DNA of 64,000 nt. Source: Prosthecomicrobium pneumaticum. GTDB lineage: Bacteria; Pseudomonadota; Alphaproteobacteria; Rhizobiales; Kaistiaceae. A model generated the notes under the pieces. The model was not told the origin of the DNA. It ran no database searches and was given only the letters and a program-made list of their open reading frames with translations. The stretch lies in assembly GCF_014199915.1 (NCBI RefSeq), contig NZ_JACHOO010000013.1:1-64000 (forward strand). Direction: 5' to 3'. Each line of letters begins with the position of its first letter. The first letter of the stretch is position 1. Shown here in pieces: positions 8,750 to 17,190 of this stretch. Position numbers and translations under genes: made by a program.

Positions 8750-9745
8750 TCAGCCGGCGAGGCGCGCGATCGTCCCCTCGAGCGCAGCGGCATCCCCGCG
8801 CAGACGGAGGCAATCGACCGTCAGCCGGCCGGCACCGTCCGGATCGCGATGGCCGTAGAGCTCGAGCTCGCCATAGGCGCCGAACCGGCCCGAATCGTAG
8901 AACAGCGACGCCGCCTGACCGACGGCCGCCGGATCGAGCGGCAGCGCCTCGGGATAGGCCGAGGCCTCGCGCTGCACAGGGCCGTACAGCACCGCGTCAC
9001 CCGAGGGACCGCCGGCTCGGACATAGCCGATCGTGCCACGGCCGATCGCGTCGCGATGATAGGCGGCCTTGTAGAAGCCCGGCCCTGACAGGTCGACCCG
9101 CCGCAGGCCGGCCCGGCGGGCGAGCGCCGTCTCCGGCGGATCCCCGAAGATCCGCATGCCGACGCCCGGCCCCGATGCGGCGAGCAGCGCCACCCCGCCC
9201 GGCGCCACCTGCCGGATGATCCAGGGGACGAGGGGGAGCGCCGGACCGGCCGTCTGCCGCACCGCCACGGTCTGCCGATAACCTGCCGTTGCGACGCCGG
9301 CATCGGCCGGAAGCGCGGCGAGCGGTGCGATCGTGCGCTCGATCCGCACGCCGACCGTCGCCGCGCCCGAGGCGAGCGCGATCCGCGCATCGAGCGAGAG
9401 ACGCAGCGCCGCGCCCTGCCGCTCCAGCCGCCAGCGCGCCGGATCGAGAGCGGGATCGACCCGGTAGGTCTCGACGATGCGGTGCGGATCGGTGAAGTTG
9501 AACAGCGCTTCCGGCGCCAGCCAGATGCGCTCGCCGCCGAGATTCCAGCCGCCTTCGAGAACCGTTCGCCGCAGGGCCTCGCCCTCCGGCCACCAGCCGA
9601 GCGGATCGTCGTCGCCCGCGAACGGTCCGAACACCCGGCCGCCCCGCGCGCTGACGAGGAGCGTCGCGCCGGAACCGAGGTCGAGCGTCGCGCAGGCCTC
9701 CCCGCCGGCTTCGAGCTCGGCCCGCAATGCGCCGAGCGGACCCAT
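8750..9745 (-). CDS. Hypothetical protein, probable mutarotase-like fold (DUF6786-like)
   Basis: A 331-aa soluble protein rich in beta strands. Stretches such as GARGGRVFGPF, LEGGWNLGGERIWLAPE and SASLFYDSG-like endings resemble large galactose-mutarotase-fold proteins annotated as DUF6786; this is pattern memory, not a search. No signal peptide is seen. The ATG at 9745 follows the upstream stop by 2 nt and has GGAG about 9 nt before it. A long open frame extends further upstream but only overlaps the epimerase gene. Pairing with the Udh-like dehydrogenase suggests a role in anomer or lactone handling, which is unproven. Confidence 0.7.
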   Translation of the reverse strand: MGPLGALRAELEAGGEACATLDLGSGATLLVSARGGRVFGPFAGDDDPLGWWPEGEALRRTVLEGGWNLGGERIWLAPEALFNFTDPHRIVETYRVDPALDPARWRLERQGAALRLSLDARIALASGAATVGVRIERTIAPLAALPADAGVATAGYRQTVAVRQTAGPALPLVPWIIRQVAPGGVALLAASGPGVGMRIFGDPPETALARRAGLRRVDLSGPGFYKAAYHRDAIGRGTIGYVRAGGPSGDAVLYGPVQREASAYPEALPLDPAAVGQAASLFYDSGRFGAYGELELYGHRDPDGAGRLTVDCLRLRGDAAALEGTIARLAG

Positions 9746-9747
9746 CG

Positions 9748-10569
9748 TTACCACTCCGCGCCGGTCAGCCGTGCCACCAGCCGCGGCACGCCGACCTGCG
9801 CGAGCCAGGCGCCCCATTCGGTCGCGCGAACGCGAAGCGGCAGGCGGGCCGCGGCGCCGTCCCGCGGCGAGAAGCCGAGCACGGCCCGCGTTTCCTCGAG
9901 CGACCAGCGCATGCCGGGATTGTCCGACATCAGATTGACCACGGCGAAGCCGTCGAAGCGGACGGTCGCCGCCGCAGTCACCCCGTCGAGGAAATCGCGG
10001 TCGCTCAGCCACATCTCCTGCCCCCAGCGGCCCATCGCCATGTGCGCCCCCGGCCGGTTGCCGTGCGTCCACTGCGTCCAGCCGATGCGCAGACAGATCA
10101 CGTCGAGCCCGTGCGCCGCCGCGAAATGCGCGCCGATCCGCTCGCCCATCAGCTTCGAAACGCCATAGGGATTGACCGGATCGGGCACGGTATCGGGGCG
10201 GAGCCGGTCGGTGCGGAAGCGGTAGCCGCCGAGCACCCAGTTCGAACTCGCGAAGACGACGCGGCGCACGCCCGCCCGCCGCGCCGCCTCGAACAGGTTG
10301 AGCACGGCGTCGATGTTGTGCGGCACGACCGAGGCCCAGGCCGCTTCGGGCGACCGATCGGCGGCGAGATGGACGATGGCGTCCTGCCCCTCGAACAGAG
10401 CCGGCCAGTCGCCGTCGGATCGGGAAAGGTCGGCGGCATGGATCGGCACGGGACCGGGCGTCGCGTTGAGATCGAGCCCGGTGACGCGGTGGCCCGCGGC
10501 CCGGAGATGCGCCGCGAGCTTCGACCCGAGATGACCGGCCGCACCGGTCACGACGATGTTCTTGCCCAA
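9748..10569 (-). CDS. NAD-dependent epimerase/dehydratase, uronate-dehydrogenase-like
   Basis: A 273-aa extended-type SDR. The NAD loop is TGAAGHLGS (residues 8-16), followed by HLAADRS, the FASSN serine strand near 118 and the YGVSK active site. The overall length and the SSN...YGVSK spacing resemble uronate dehydrogenase, which oxidises C1 of a uronate to the lactone, rather than 300+-aa nucleotide-sugar epimerases. The start is TTG with GGGGGGAG just upstream. The product lactone would fit the SMP-30 lactonase in the neighbouring operon, which shares its operator motif. The true substrate is unknown. Confidence 0.8.
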   Translation of the reverse strand: MGKNIVVTGAAGHLGSKLAAHLRAAGHRVTGLDLNATPGPVPIHAADLSRSDGDWPALFEGQDAIVHLAADRSPEAAWASVVPHNIDAVLNLFEAARRAGVRRVVFASSNWVLGGYRFRTDRLRPDTVPDPVNPYGVSKLMGERIGAHFAAAHGLDVICLRIGWTQWTHGNRPGAHMAMGRWGQEMWLSDRDFLDGVTAAATVRFDGFAVVNLMSDNPGMRWSLEETRAVLGFSPRDGAAARLPLRVRATEWGAWLAQVGVPRLVARLTGAEW

Positions 10570-10614
10570 CCGCTCCCCCCGCGAGACGATGCCGGCGCCG
10601 CGGCCATACTCGGT

Positions 10615-10629
10615 ATCTGAAATACCAGT
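10615..10629 (-). promoter_or_regulatory. Putative GntR operator upstream of the Udh-like gene
   Basis: Minus-strand ACTGGTATTTCAGAT, one base different from the site before the lactonase operon. The wider sequence GGTATCTGAAATACC is a palindrome with 5-bp arms. It lies 46 bp before the TTG start, almost the same offset as the other site (47 bp), which supports a shared function. Confidence 0.6.
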
Positions 10630-10700
10630 TCGAAGTCAACGCACGGTCTCGGCCAGCGGAGGCGCGTGCCGCCGCCGGCCGTTGCGTCCGCGCACCCGCC

Positions 10701-11459
10701 TCAGACGCCGCCGACCACGAAGCCGCCATCGACCGGCAGATCCGCACCGGTCACGAAGACGGCGGCCGGCGAGGCGAGGAAGAGCGCCGTGCCGACGAGG
10801 TCGTCGACCGTGCCCCAGCGCTTGAGCGCGGCGCGTTCGGCGATCTTCGCCGCCGGCACGGGGTCGCTCCACAAGGCCCGCGTCATGTCGGTCTTGTGGT
10901 AGCCCGGCGAGATCGCGTTGACGCGGATGCCCTCAGGCCCGAAGGCGTGCGCCAGATGGCGCGTCAGACCGAGCACGCCGGTCTTGCTCGCGCCATAGGC
11001 GGGAACGACCGGATCGCTGACGTAGCTCAGCATCGACGCGATGTTGAGGATCACGCCCTTCGACCGGGCGAGCAGCGGCCGCGCCGCCATGGCGAAGCGC
11101 ATCTGGCTGACGAGATTGACGTCGATCACCTCGAGAAAGGTCTCGTCCTCGAATTCGGCCTCGGGACGCGCGATCCCCGCGCCGTTGACGAGCACGTCGA
11201 GCCGGTCGAGCCCGCCCATGAAGGTCCGGATCGCCGCGGGGTCGCGCACGTCGACGCGCTCGAAGCGGATGCCCGCATTCTCCGCCGCGGCACCCGCCTG
11301 CGCGATCTTCGCCGCCGAACTGCCGAGCGCGACGACCGTGCCGCCGAGGCGCGCGAACCCTTGCGCGATGGCGAGCCCGATGCCGCTCGTGCCGCCGGTG
11401 ACGACGATCACTTTGCCGGCAAAAAGCCCGTCGCGAAACGTCTCGATGATGTCCTGCAT
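10701..11459 (-). CDS. SDR family oxidoreductase
   Basis: A 252-aa classical SDR with TGGTSGIG (about residue 21), NGAG and the YGASK active site; the C-terminus DLPVDGGFVVGG is typical of the family. AGGGAGGA lies before the ATG. It is the last gene of a three-gene minus-strand unit with the GntR regulator and gldA, separated from gldA by a hairpin. Its partner genes suggest dehydrogenation of a polyol or keto sugar, but specificity cannot be predicted. Confidence 0.88.
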   Translation of the reverse strand: MQDIIETFRDGLFAGKVIVVTGGTSGIGLAIAQGFARLGGTVVALGSSAAKIAQAGAAAENAGIRFERVDVRDPAAIRTFMGGLDRLDVLVNGAGIARPEAEFEDETFLEVIDVNLVSQMRFAMAARPLLARSKGVILNIASMLSYVSDPVVPAYGASKTGVLGLTRHLAHAFGPEGIRVNAISPGYHKTDMTRALWSDPVPAAKIAERAALKRWGTVDDLVGTALFLASPAAVFVTGADLPVDGGFVVGGV

Positions 11460-11480
11460 GTCTTCCTCCCTGGGATGATG

Positions 11481-11505
11481 GCGGCGGACGGCTCGGGTCC
11501 GCCGC
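11481..11505 (-). promoter_or_regulatory. Intercistronic hairpin between gldA and the SDR gene
   Basis: A perfect 9-bp stem, GCGGCGGAC pairing with GTCCGCCGC, closes a 7-nt loop in the 62-bp gap. No U-run follows. It may set the relative level of the two messages or be a weak terminator. Confidence 0.4.
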
Positions 11506-11521
11506 TTCGTCTGGCTGTCGG

Positions 11522-12616
11522 TCAGCCGAGCGTCGTCGCGAAAGCGTCGAGCGCCAGGATCGCGTCGCGCACGATCGGCACGCTCAGCCGGACCGGCGTC
11601 GCATGAATGATGGCGCCCGGCGCGAGCGCCGCCGCAGCGACGCGCTCGACCTTCTCGCGGACATCCGCGACGATGCCGAGATCGGCGAGCCGTGTCGGCA
11701 GGCCGAGCGCGCGGCAGAACCGCACCGTCGCCTCGATCTCGGCCTGCTCCCGGTTCTCGAGCATCAGCAGGCAGAGCGTTCCGAAGGCGACCTTCTCGCC
11801 GTGGAAGACGCCGTGCACCTCGTCGAGCACGGTCAGCCCGTCATGGATGCCGTGCGCCGCGGCGCAGCCGCAATTCTCGAAGCCGAGCCCGCTCAGAAGC
11901 GTGTTCGCCTCGATGATGTTCTCGACCGCGGTCGTCAGCAGCCCCGCCTCGACGGCCGTCCGCGCCTTCAGCGCATCGCGCATCAGCACGTCGTGGCAGT
12001 GGCGGGCGATCGCGATACCGGCGAGCGGCGCGGGAAAGCCGCCCGCGACGTAATTGTCGGTGCGCGATTCGAGATTGGAGCGCGCCTCGAACCAGGTCGA
12101 CAGCGCGTCGCCGATCCCCGCGATCAGGAAGCGCGGCGGCGCGGCGGCGACGATCGCCGAGTCGACGAGCACCAGATCGGGATTGCGGGCGAGCCGCAGC
12201 GACGTCTCGTAGACGCCGTCCTTGGTATAGCGCACCGCCACGGCGCTGCAGGGCGCGTCGGTCGAGGCGATGGTCGGCACGATGACGATGCGGGCGCCCG
12301 TCTCGATCGCGACGATCTTCGCCGTGTCCGCCGTCTTGCCGCCGCCGACGCCGACCACGACGTCGGCCCTCTCCTCCACGGCGATCGCCGTGACACGCCC
12401 GATCTCCGCGCTGCAGCATTCGCCGCCGAAGCGCTCGAAGCGCGGCCGGACGTCCGCGCCGAGCGCCGCCGCGATCGCGGCCGCCATCGGCTCGAACAGC
12501 GCCCGGTCGACGAGAAAGAGCGGCCGCCGGCCGAGCGGCGCGAGATGCTCGCCGAGCCGCGCGATCTCGCCCGCGCGCTGCACATATTTCCCCGGCCCGC
12601 CGAATGCCCGCGCCAT
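11522..12616 (-). CDS. gldA: Glycerol dehydrogenase-like metal-dependent alcohol dehydrogenase
   Basis: A 364-aa member of the iron-type (group III) alcohol dehydrogenases, closest in layout to NAD-dependent glycerol dehydrogenase GldA, which oxidises glycerol or vicinal diols to the ketone. The NAD-binding GVGGGKTADTAK motif lies near residue 90. Metal ligands fit Asp in GIGDALSTW and two His in HGIHDG and HGEK. The length matches the family. It lies between a GntR regulator and an SDR, divergent from a large transport operon, so the physiological substrate may be a polyol other than glycerol. The symbol is used for family resemblance. Confidence 0.83.
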   Translation of the reverse strand: MARAFGGPGKYVQRAGEIARLGEHLAPLGRRPLFLVDRALFEPMAAAIAAALGADVRPRFERFGGECCSAEIGRVTAIAVEERADVVVGVGGGKTADTAKIVAIETGARIVIVPTIASTDAPCSAVAVRYTKDGVYETSLRLARNPDLVLVDSAIVAAAPPRFLIAGIGDALSTWFEARSNLESRTDNYVAGGFPAPLAGIAIARHCHDVLMRDALKARTAVEAGLLTTAVENIIEANTLLSGLGFENCGCAAAHGIHDGLTVLDEVHGVFHGEKVAFGTLCLLMLENREQAEIEATVRFCRALGLPTRLADLGIVADVREKVERVAAAALAPGAIIHATPVRLSVPIVRDAILALDAFATTLG

Positions 12617-12659
12617 CGTCTTCCCCTCGCTCGTCGGATATCGGCCTCCGGCGGCCGTG

Positions 12660-13373
12660 TCAGTCGCTCGGACGGCGACGGCCCTTCGCCCGCGGCGGCG
12701 CGGCCGAGGCCTCCGGCCCTACGGCGGCGAGCGCCGCGAGATAGTGTTCCCGCGTCCACTCGATATGGCCGCGCAGCGTCGCATCGATCGGCGCCGCCGC
12801 ACCGCCCTCGACCATTTCGGCGAGGCGGATGTGCTCCTGGAAAGAGGTGCTGTTGAGGTCCGGATCGCGCGACAGGCGGTTGCGCAGCGCCTGGACGCGG
12901 AAGGCGATCAGATCGAAGGCCTCGAGCAGGAACGGATTGTCGGCGAGTTCGAACATCGTGCGGTGGAAGTCGCCGTCGAGCGTGCGATAGCGCTCGGCGT
13001 CGTCCTCGGTCAGCGCCTGCCGCATCGCCTCGACGATCTCGCGCCAGCGCCGGCCGAGCGCCGCGCGGTCCTTGCCGAGCGCCAGCGCGAGCGCCGCCGT
13101 CTCGAGGATCGCCCGCTGTTCGGAGAGTTGCTCCACCTGGGTCGCGTTCATGTCGAAGACAAAGGTGCCGCGCTGCGGATGAACCTCGACGAGGCCCTGC
13201 CGCTTCAGCTCCATCAGCGCCTCCCGCACCGGCGTCTTGCTGACGCCGAGCTCGTTGGCGAGCGCGATCTCCGACAGCGGCTCGCCGAGCTGAAACACCC
13301 CGCGGACGATGCGGGCGCGAATCTCTTCGGCCGCCTGATCGGTCAGCGAGGGTCCACGTTCCAAGACAGCCAT
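12660..13373 (-). CDS. GntR family regulator, FCD subfamily
   Basis: A 237-aa regulator with an N-terminal winged helix (LANELGVSKTPVREALMELK, residues about 38-57) and a C-terminal FCD domain carrying DGDFHRTMFELA. A basic, Pro/Ala-rich tail ends the protein. It is divergent from the plus-strand transport operon across a 316-bp gap and co-directional with gldA and an SDR, so it probably controls both directions. No good ribosome site precedes the ATG at 13373, so the start is less certain than the gene. Confidence 0.9.
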   Translation of the reverse strand: MAVLERGPSLTDQAAEEIRARIVRGVFQLGEPLSEIALANELGVSKTPVREALMELKRQGLVEVHPQRGTFVFDMNATQVEQLSEQRAILETAALALALGKDRAALGRRWREIVEAMRQALTEDDAERYRTLDGDFHRTMFELADNPFLLEAFDLIAFRVQALRNRLSRDPDLNSTSFQEHIRLAEMVEGGAAAPIDATLRGHIEWTREHYLAALAAVGPEASAAPPRAKGRRRPSD

Positions 13374-13689
13374 TCGGATTCAGTCTCCGCCCCGCGGCAT
13401 TGATAGCACTCCCGACCGGCCTCGGCGAAATGCCGTTTGAACTAAGATATTAGATATGATACGCCACATCTCAACCGACGGCAATTGCGATATCGCTCAT
13501 GACCCGCCCGCCCCCCGCTCCCGCCAAGCCCCGGCCGACGCGCATCGCCGCGGCGCCGCCCCGGCGGATCGTCGGACGCAGGGCAGGGGAGACCGCGGCG
13601 CCGGCCGGCCGATGAGGACCGGCGGCGGACGGACGTGAACGACCGGCGGCGGGGAGGCCGCCGGGCCAAAGGCAGGGAGGAACTGCACA
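13374..13689. promoter_or_regulatory. Divergent control region with an AT-rich island
   Basis: This gap between the GntR gene and the transport operon carries no convincing gene. The AT-rich stretch 13436-13462, with the repeated GATAT in AAGATATTAGATATGATA, stands out in very GC-rich DNA and is the best candidate for promoter and operator sites. GGGAGGA occurs shortly before the binding-protein ATG. The assignments are inferred from composition and position only. Confidence 0.4.
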
Positions 13690-15036
13690 ATGAAGCGAAC
13701 GATACTGCTCGCCGCCATGATGGCGACGGCCGCGCCCGTGGGCGCCCAGGCACAGGCCTGCGCCGACGCCGACCGCGTACCGATCACCTGGTCGACGATC
13801 GCCGGCTTCTACACCGATGCGATGGCGAAGCTCGTCGCCGGCTTCGAGGCCGATCACTGCGTCAAGGTCAATGTCGTCAACATCGACAACTCGCAGCTCT
13901 ACAACAAGCAGGTCATCGAGATGGTCGGCGAGACCGGCGCCTATGACGTCGTCACGCTCGAAACCTCGGAAAAGGCCGAGTTCGCCGAGAACGGCTTCAT
14001 CCTGCCGATGACCGAGTATTTCGCCGACAAGAAGGCGCAGCTCGACGACGTCGCGCCGACGCTCGCCGCGCTGACCGTCCAGTACAAGGGCGACGTCTGG
14101 GGCCTGCCTTACTACACCTATACGGCCGGCTACATCTATCGCGCCGATCTTCTCGAGGACGCGGGTGAGAAGGAGGCGTTCAAGGCGAAATACGGCTATG
14201 ATCTCGCCGTGCCGACGACCTGGAAGCAGCACCGCGACATCGCCGAGTTCTTCACCCGCAAGAAGGGCGCGATGCTGAAGGGCGCCCCGCTCGAGAAGGA
14301 TTTCTACGGCGTCGGCCTGATGGCCGGCCCCTTCCCGGAAATTCAGGACGAGATGTCGGGCGTGATCTGGTCACAGGGCGCCGACTGGCTGACCGATGAC
14401 GGCGTCGTGCCGGTCGATGCCGTCGAAAAGGCGATGAACGACTACCTCGCCCTCATGCAGTTCGCACCGCCGGCGGCGCTCACCGTCACCTATGACGGCG
14501 TGATGAACCAGATGAAGGACGGCCAGATCGCGCAGACCTATTCCTTCTTCCTCGACCAGTGGCCGAACGCGGCGCAGACCGAGACCCTCGTCCCCGGCGC
14601 CCGCATGGGCGTCGCCGAGGCGCCGGAGAAGAAGGCCTATATCGGCGGCTTCCTGCTCGCCGTCTCGGCGAGTTCCACCCACCCGAAGGAGGCGATGGAC
14701 TTCGTCGCCTATCTCGGCGGTCATGACGCGCAGATGGAGTTCGCGAAGGCCGGCGGCACCTCGACGCTGATGAGCGTGCTCTCCGATCCGCAGTTCGCCG
14801 ACCCCGCCAACCGGGCGAAGACCGGGCATTTCGGCACCCTGCTCGCGATCTTCGACTCGATGAAGGGTTTCCGGTCGAACCTCTTCGACACGCCGTTCGG
14901 CGCCAAGATCTACAACACCATGCAGATCCCGCTGCAATCGGCGGCCGCCGGCCAGATCACCGCGCGCCAGGCGGCCGAGCAGCTCGCCGCCCAAGTCGAG
15001 AAGATCTGCGGCGGCCCCTGCCCGATCGGCAAATAG
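13690..15036 (+). CDS. ABC transporter extracellular solute-binding protein (family 1)
   Basis: A 448-aa periplasmic binding protein of the maltose/polyol type. The N-terminus MKRTILLAAMMATAAP... is a Sec signal peptide ending at AQA near residue 22. ITWSTIAGFY and DVVTLETSEKAEFAENG are typical first-lobe strands, and the C-terminus ends with a Cys pair (CGGPC) not usual for the family. It is the first gene of a long plus-strand operon and feeds the MalFG-type permeases that follow. The ligand is unknown; downstream oxidoreductases suggest an alcohol, polyol or aryl compound. Confidence 0.92.
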   Translation: MKRTILLAAMMATAAPVGAQAQACADADRVPITWSTIAGFYTDAMAKLVAGFEADHCVKVNVVNIDNSQLYNKQVIEMVGETGAYDVVTLETSEKAEFAENGFILPMTEYFADKKAQLDDVAPTLAALTVQYKGDVWGLPYYTYTAGYIYRADLLEDAGEKEAFKAKYGYDLAVPTTWKQHRDIAEFFTRKKGAMLKGAPLEKDFYGVGLMAGPFPEIQDEMSGVIWSQGADWLTDDGVVPVDAVEKAMNDYLALMQFAPPAALTVTYDGVMNQMKDGQIAQTYSFFLDQWPNAAQTETLVPGARMGVAEAPEKKAYIGGFLLAVSASSTHPKEAMDFVAYLGGHDAQMEFAKAGGTSTLMSVLSDPQFADPANRAKTGHFGTLLAIFDSMKGFRSNLFDTPFGAKIYNTMQIPLQSAAAGQITARQAAEQLAAQVEKICGGPCPIGK

Positions 15037-15056
15037 GCCTCGCCGCTCGTTCCGAT

Positions 15057-15086
15057 CCGCCGCGCGAGGCGCCCTTCGCGCGGCGG
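15057..15086 (+). promoter_or_regulatory. Intercistronic hairpin after the binding-protein gene
   Basis: A perfect 11-bp stem CCGCCGCGCGA/TCGCGCGGCGG with an 8-nt loop lies 21 nt after the binding-protein stop. There is no U-run. As in the other sugar operon, it probably stabilises the upstream message or lowers read-through, giving excess binding protein. Confidence 0.5.
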
Positions 15087-15130
15087 CGCCGGCCGACCGC
15101 CGGCTCCATACCCCACGGGATCCGCTCCTC

Positions 15131-16072
15131 ATGTCGCAGTCGCTCTCCGTCTCCGCCGCGCGCCGGCGGCCGGCCGCCGCGCCGGCGATGATCTCCGACC
15201 GCTGGTTCTCGATCCTCTTGATCGTGCCGGCTATGGCGGTGATCCTCGTCTTCGCGCTGCTGCCGCTCGCCTACGCGCTCAACGTGTCGTTCCGCTTCGC
15301 CGATCTGACACGCGGCGGCATCGGCGCCTTCGTCGGCCTCGACAATTACCGCGCCGTGCTCGCCGACGAGATGTTCTGGGCCTCGGTCGGCGTGACGCTC
15401 AAATTCACCGTCTCCGCCGTCGTCCTCGAAATGGTCCTCGGCATCGCGATCGCCTTCCTCATCCATGGCGCGACGGTCGGCAAGGGCGTGATCCGCAGCC
15501 TGATGGTTCTGCCGCTCGCGACATCGGCTGCGGTCACCGGCCTCTTCTGGCGCTATCTCTACGATACGCAGTTCGGCCTGACGAACTACTTCCTCGGCCT
15601 CCTTCACCTGCCGCAGCCCAACTGGCTCGGCGACTATACGATCGCGCTCTGGTCGGTCGTGCTGTTCGACGTCTGGCAGTGGACGCCCTTCGTCGCGCTG
15701 ATCGCGCTCGCCGGCCTGCAGGCGCTGCCGAAGGAGCCGTTCGAGGCGGCCGAGCTCGACGGGGCGAGCACCTTCCGCGTGCTGCGCACCCTCACCTTCC
15801 CGATGCTGAAGCCGGTGCTCTTCCTCGTCCTCGTGCTGCGCACCATCGACAGCGTCCGCCTCTACGACGCGGTCGCCGTGCTGACCCGCGGCGGCCCCGG
15901 AACGGTCACCGAATCGATGACCTTCTATCTCTACCGCACCGGGCTGAAGCTCTTCCGCATGGACTATGCCTCGACCATGGCGATCTTCTTCCTCTACGCC
16001 ATGCTCGTCGCCAGCCTGTTCGCGCTTCGCCCGCTCTTGAAGCAGTTCTCCACCCGGGCATCGGAAGGCTGA
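15131..16072 (+). CDS. Carbohydrate ABC transporter permease (MalF type)
   Basis: A 313-aa inner-membrane permease with about six transmembrane helices. The EAA loop reads EAAELDGASTFRVLRTLTFP (near residue 210), the contact point with the ATPase, and the sequence ends with short basic residues. It pairs with the next gene to form the channel. No strong ribosome site is seen before the ATG at 15131, so the exact start is moderately certain. Confidence 0.92.
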   Translation: MSQSLSVSAARRRPAAAPAMISDRWFSILLIVPAMAVILVFALLPLAYALNVSFRFADLTRGGIGAFVGLDNYRAVLADEMFWASVGVTLKFTVSAVVLEMVLGIAIAFLIHGATVGKGVIRSLMVLPLATSAAVTGLFWRYLYDTQFGLTNYFLGLLHLPQPNWLGDYTIALWSVVLFDVWQWTPFVALIALAGLQALPKEPFEAAELDGASTFRVLRTLTFPMLKPVLFLVLVLRTIDSVRLYDAVAVLTRGGPGTVTESMTFYLYRTGLKLFRMDYASTMAIFFLYAMLVASLFALRPLLKQFSTRASEG

Positions 16073-16082
16073 GGACGAACTC

Positions 16083-16943
16083 ATGCTGCAACGCGACTCG
16101 AGCTTCGCCAAGGAAGCGCTGCGCTACGGTCTGATCGTGATCGTGCTCGGCTTCATCGTCTTCCCCATCCTGTGGATGGTACTGACCTCATTCAAGCCGC
16201 CGCAGGACGTCATGGTCTCGCCGCCGCGCTTCCTCTTCACCCCGACCCTCGACAATTACTACCACGCCATCGTCGACAAGAACTTTCTGTTCTATATCAA
16301 GAACACGCTCGTCATCTCGGTGACGTCGACCGTTCTCGTCGTCATCATCGGTGCGCTCGCCGCCTACAGCTTCGCCCGCTACAATGTCGGCGACGGCCAC
16401 ATCCTGTTCTTCATCCTGTCGACCAAGATGTTTCCGGCGATCGCCGTGATCCTTCCCTATTTCCTGATCTTCCGGAACATCGGCAAGACGGATGTCGGCC
16501 GCTTCCTCGGGATTGGCCTCGACCAGCCGGGGGCGCTGATCATCTCCTATACGATGTTCAACCTGCCCTTCGCGATCTGGCTGCTCGTCTCGTTCTTCCA
16601 GGACATCCCGCGCGAGCTCGAACATTCGGCACGGCTCGACGGGCTTTCCCGCCTCAAGGTGCTGCGCAAGGTGGTGTTTCCGCTCGCCGCGCCGGGCATC
16701 GCCGTCACCGGCGTCTTCACCCTGATCTTCTGCTGGAACGAGTTTCTCTTCGCCTACATCCTGACCCGCCAGAAGGCGAGCACGGTGACCGTCGGCGTCG
16801 AATCCTTCTTCACGCTGCAGGGCATCCTGTGGGGTCCGGTCGCGGCCGCGGCGACGATCAGCGTGCTGCCGATGATGATCTTCGTGCTCGCGATGCAGCG
16901 CTACATGGTGCGCGGGCTGACCTTCGGCGCGGTGAGGGGGTGA
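16083..16943 (+). CDS. Carbohydrate ABC transporter permease (MalG type)
   Basis: A 286-aa inner-membrane permease with about six transmembrane helices. The EAA-like loop reads ELEHSARLDGLSRLKVLRKV, where His-Ser replaces the usual Glu-Ala positions next to the conserved LDG. This is a mild departure in the ATPase-contact loop and may suit its unusual ATPases. GAGGA precedes the ATG, 10 nt after the first permease. It completes the membrane channel of the importer. Confidence 0.92.
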   Translation: MLQRDSSFAKEALRYGLIVIVLGFIVFPILWMVLTSFKPPQDVMVSPPRFLFTPTLDNYYHAIVDKNFLFYIKNTLVISVTSTVLVVIIGALAAYSFARYNVGDGHILFFILSTKMFPAIAVILPYFLIFRNIGKTDVGRFLGIGLDQPGALIISYTMFNLPFAIWLLVSFFQDIPRELEHSARLDGLSRLKVLRKVVFPLAAPGIAVTGVFTLIFCWNEFLFAYILTRQKASTVTVGVESFFTLQGILWGPVAAAATISVLPMMIFVLAMQRYMVRGLTFGAVRG

Positions 16944-16947
16944 GACC

Positions 16948-17190
16948 GTGAGCTTCAGCCAGGCCTGGGACGCGGGCTTTCGCGCCCTCCTCATCTATGT
17001 CGGCGTCGTCTTCGTCTGGCTCGGCCTCGTCGAGCAGCGCTTCGACGATCCCGAGACCTCCGTCGCCGCCATGAACGCCGCCGCCGCGCTCGCCGCCATC
17101 GCCTTCTTCATCCGCGCCTTTCTCCGCGCCCGGGCGGAGCGGGCGAAGGCCGAGGCGGAGGTGCGCGCCCTGATGGAAGGAGAGATCTGA
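16948..17190 (+). CDS. Small membrane protein of the ABC transport operon
   Basis: An 80-aa protein with two predicted transmembrane segments (about residues 12-27 and 41-57) joined by a short acidic loop, then a charged helix rich in Arg, Ala and Glu. It starts with GTG preceded by GGGGTGAG and its stop overlaps the next ATG by 1 nt, so it is made in step with the ATPase. Small membrane proteins at this place occur in glycerol-type ABC operons with two ATPases (GlpSTPQV with DUF2160), but homology here was not tested. Function unknown; an accessory subunit is plausible. Confidence 0.75.
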   Translation: MSFSQAWDAGFRALLIYVGVVFVWLGLVEQRFDDPETSVAAMNAAAALAAIAFFIRAFLRARAERAKAEAEVRALMEGEI

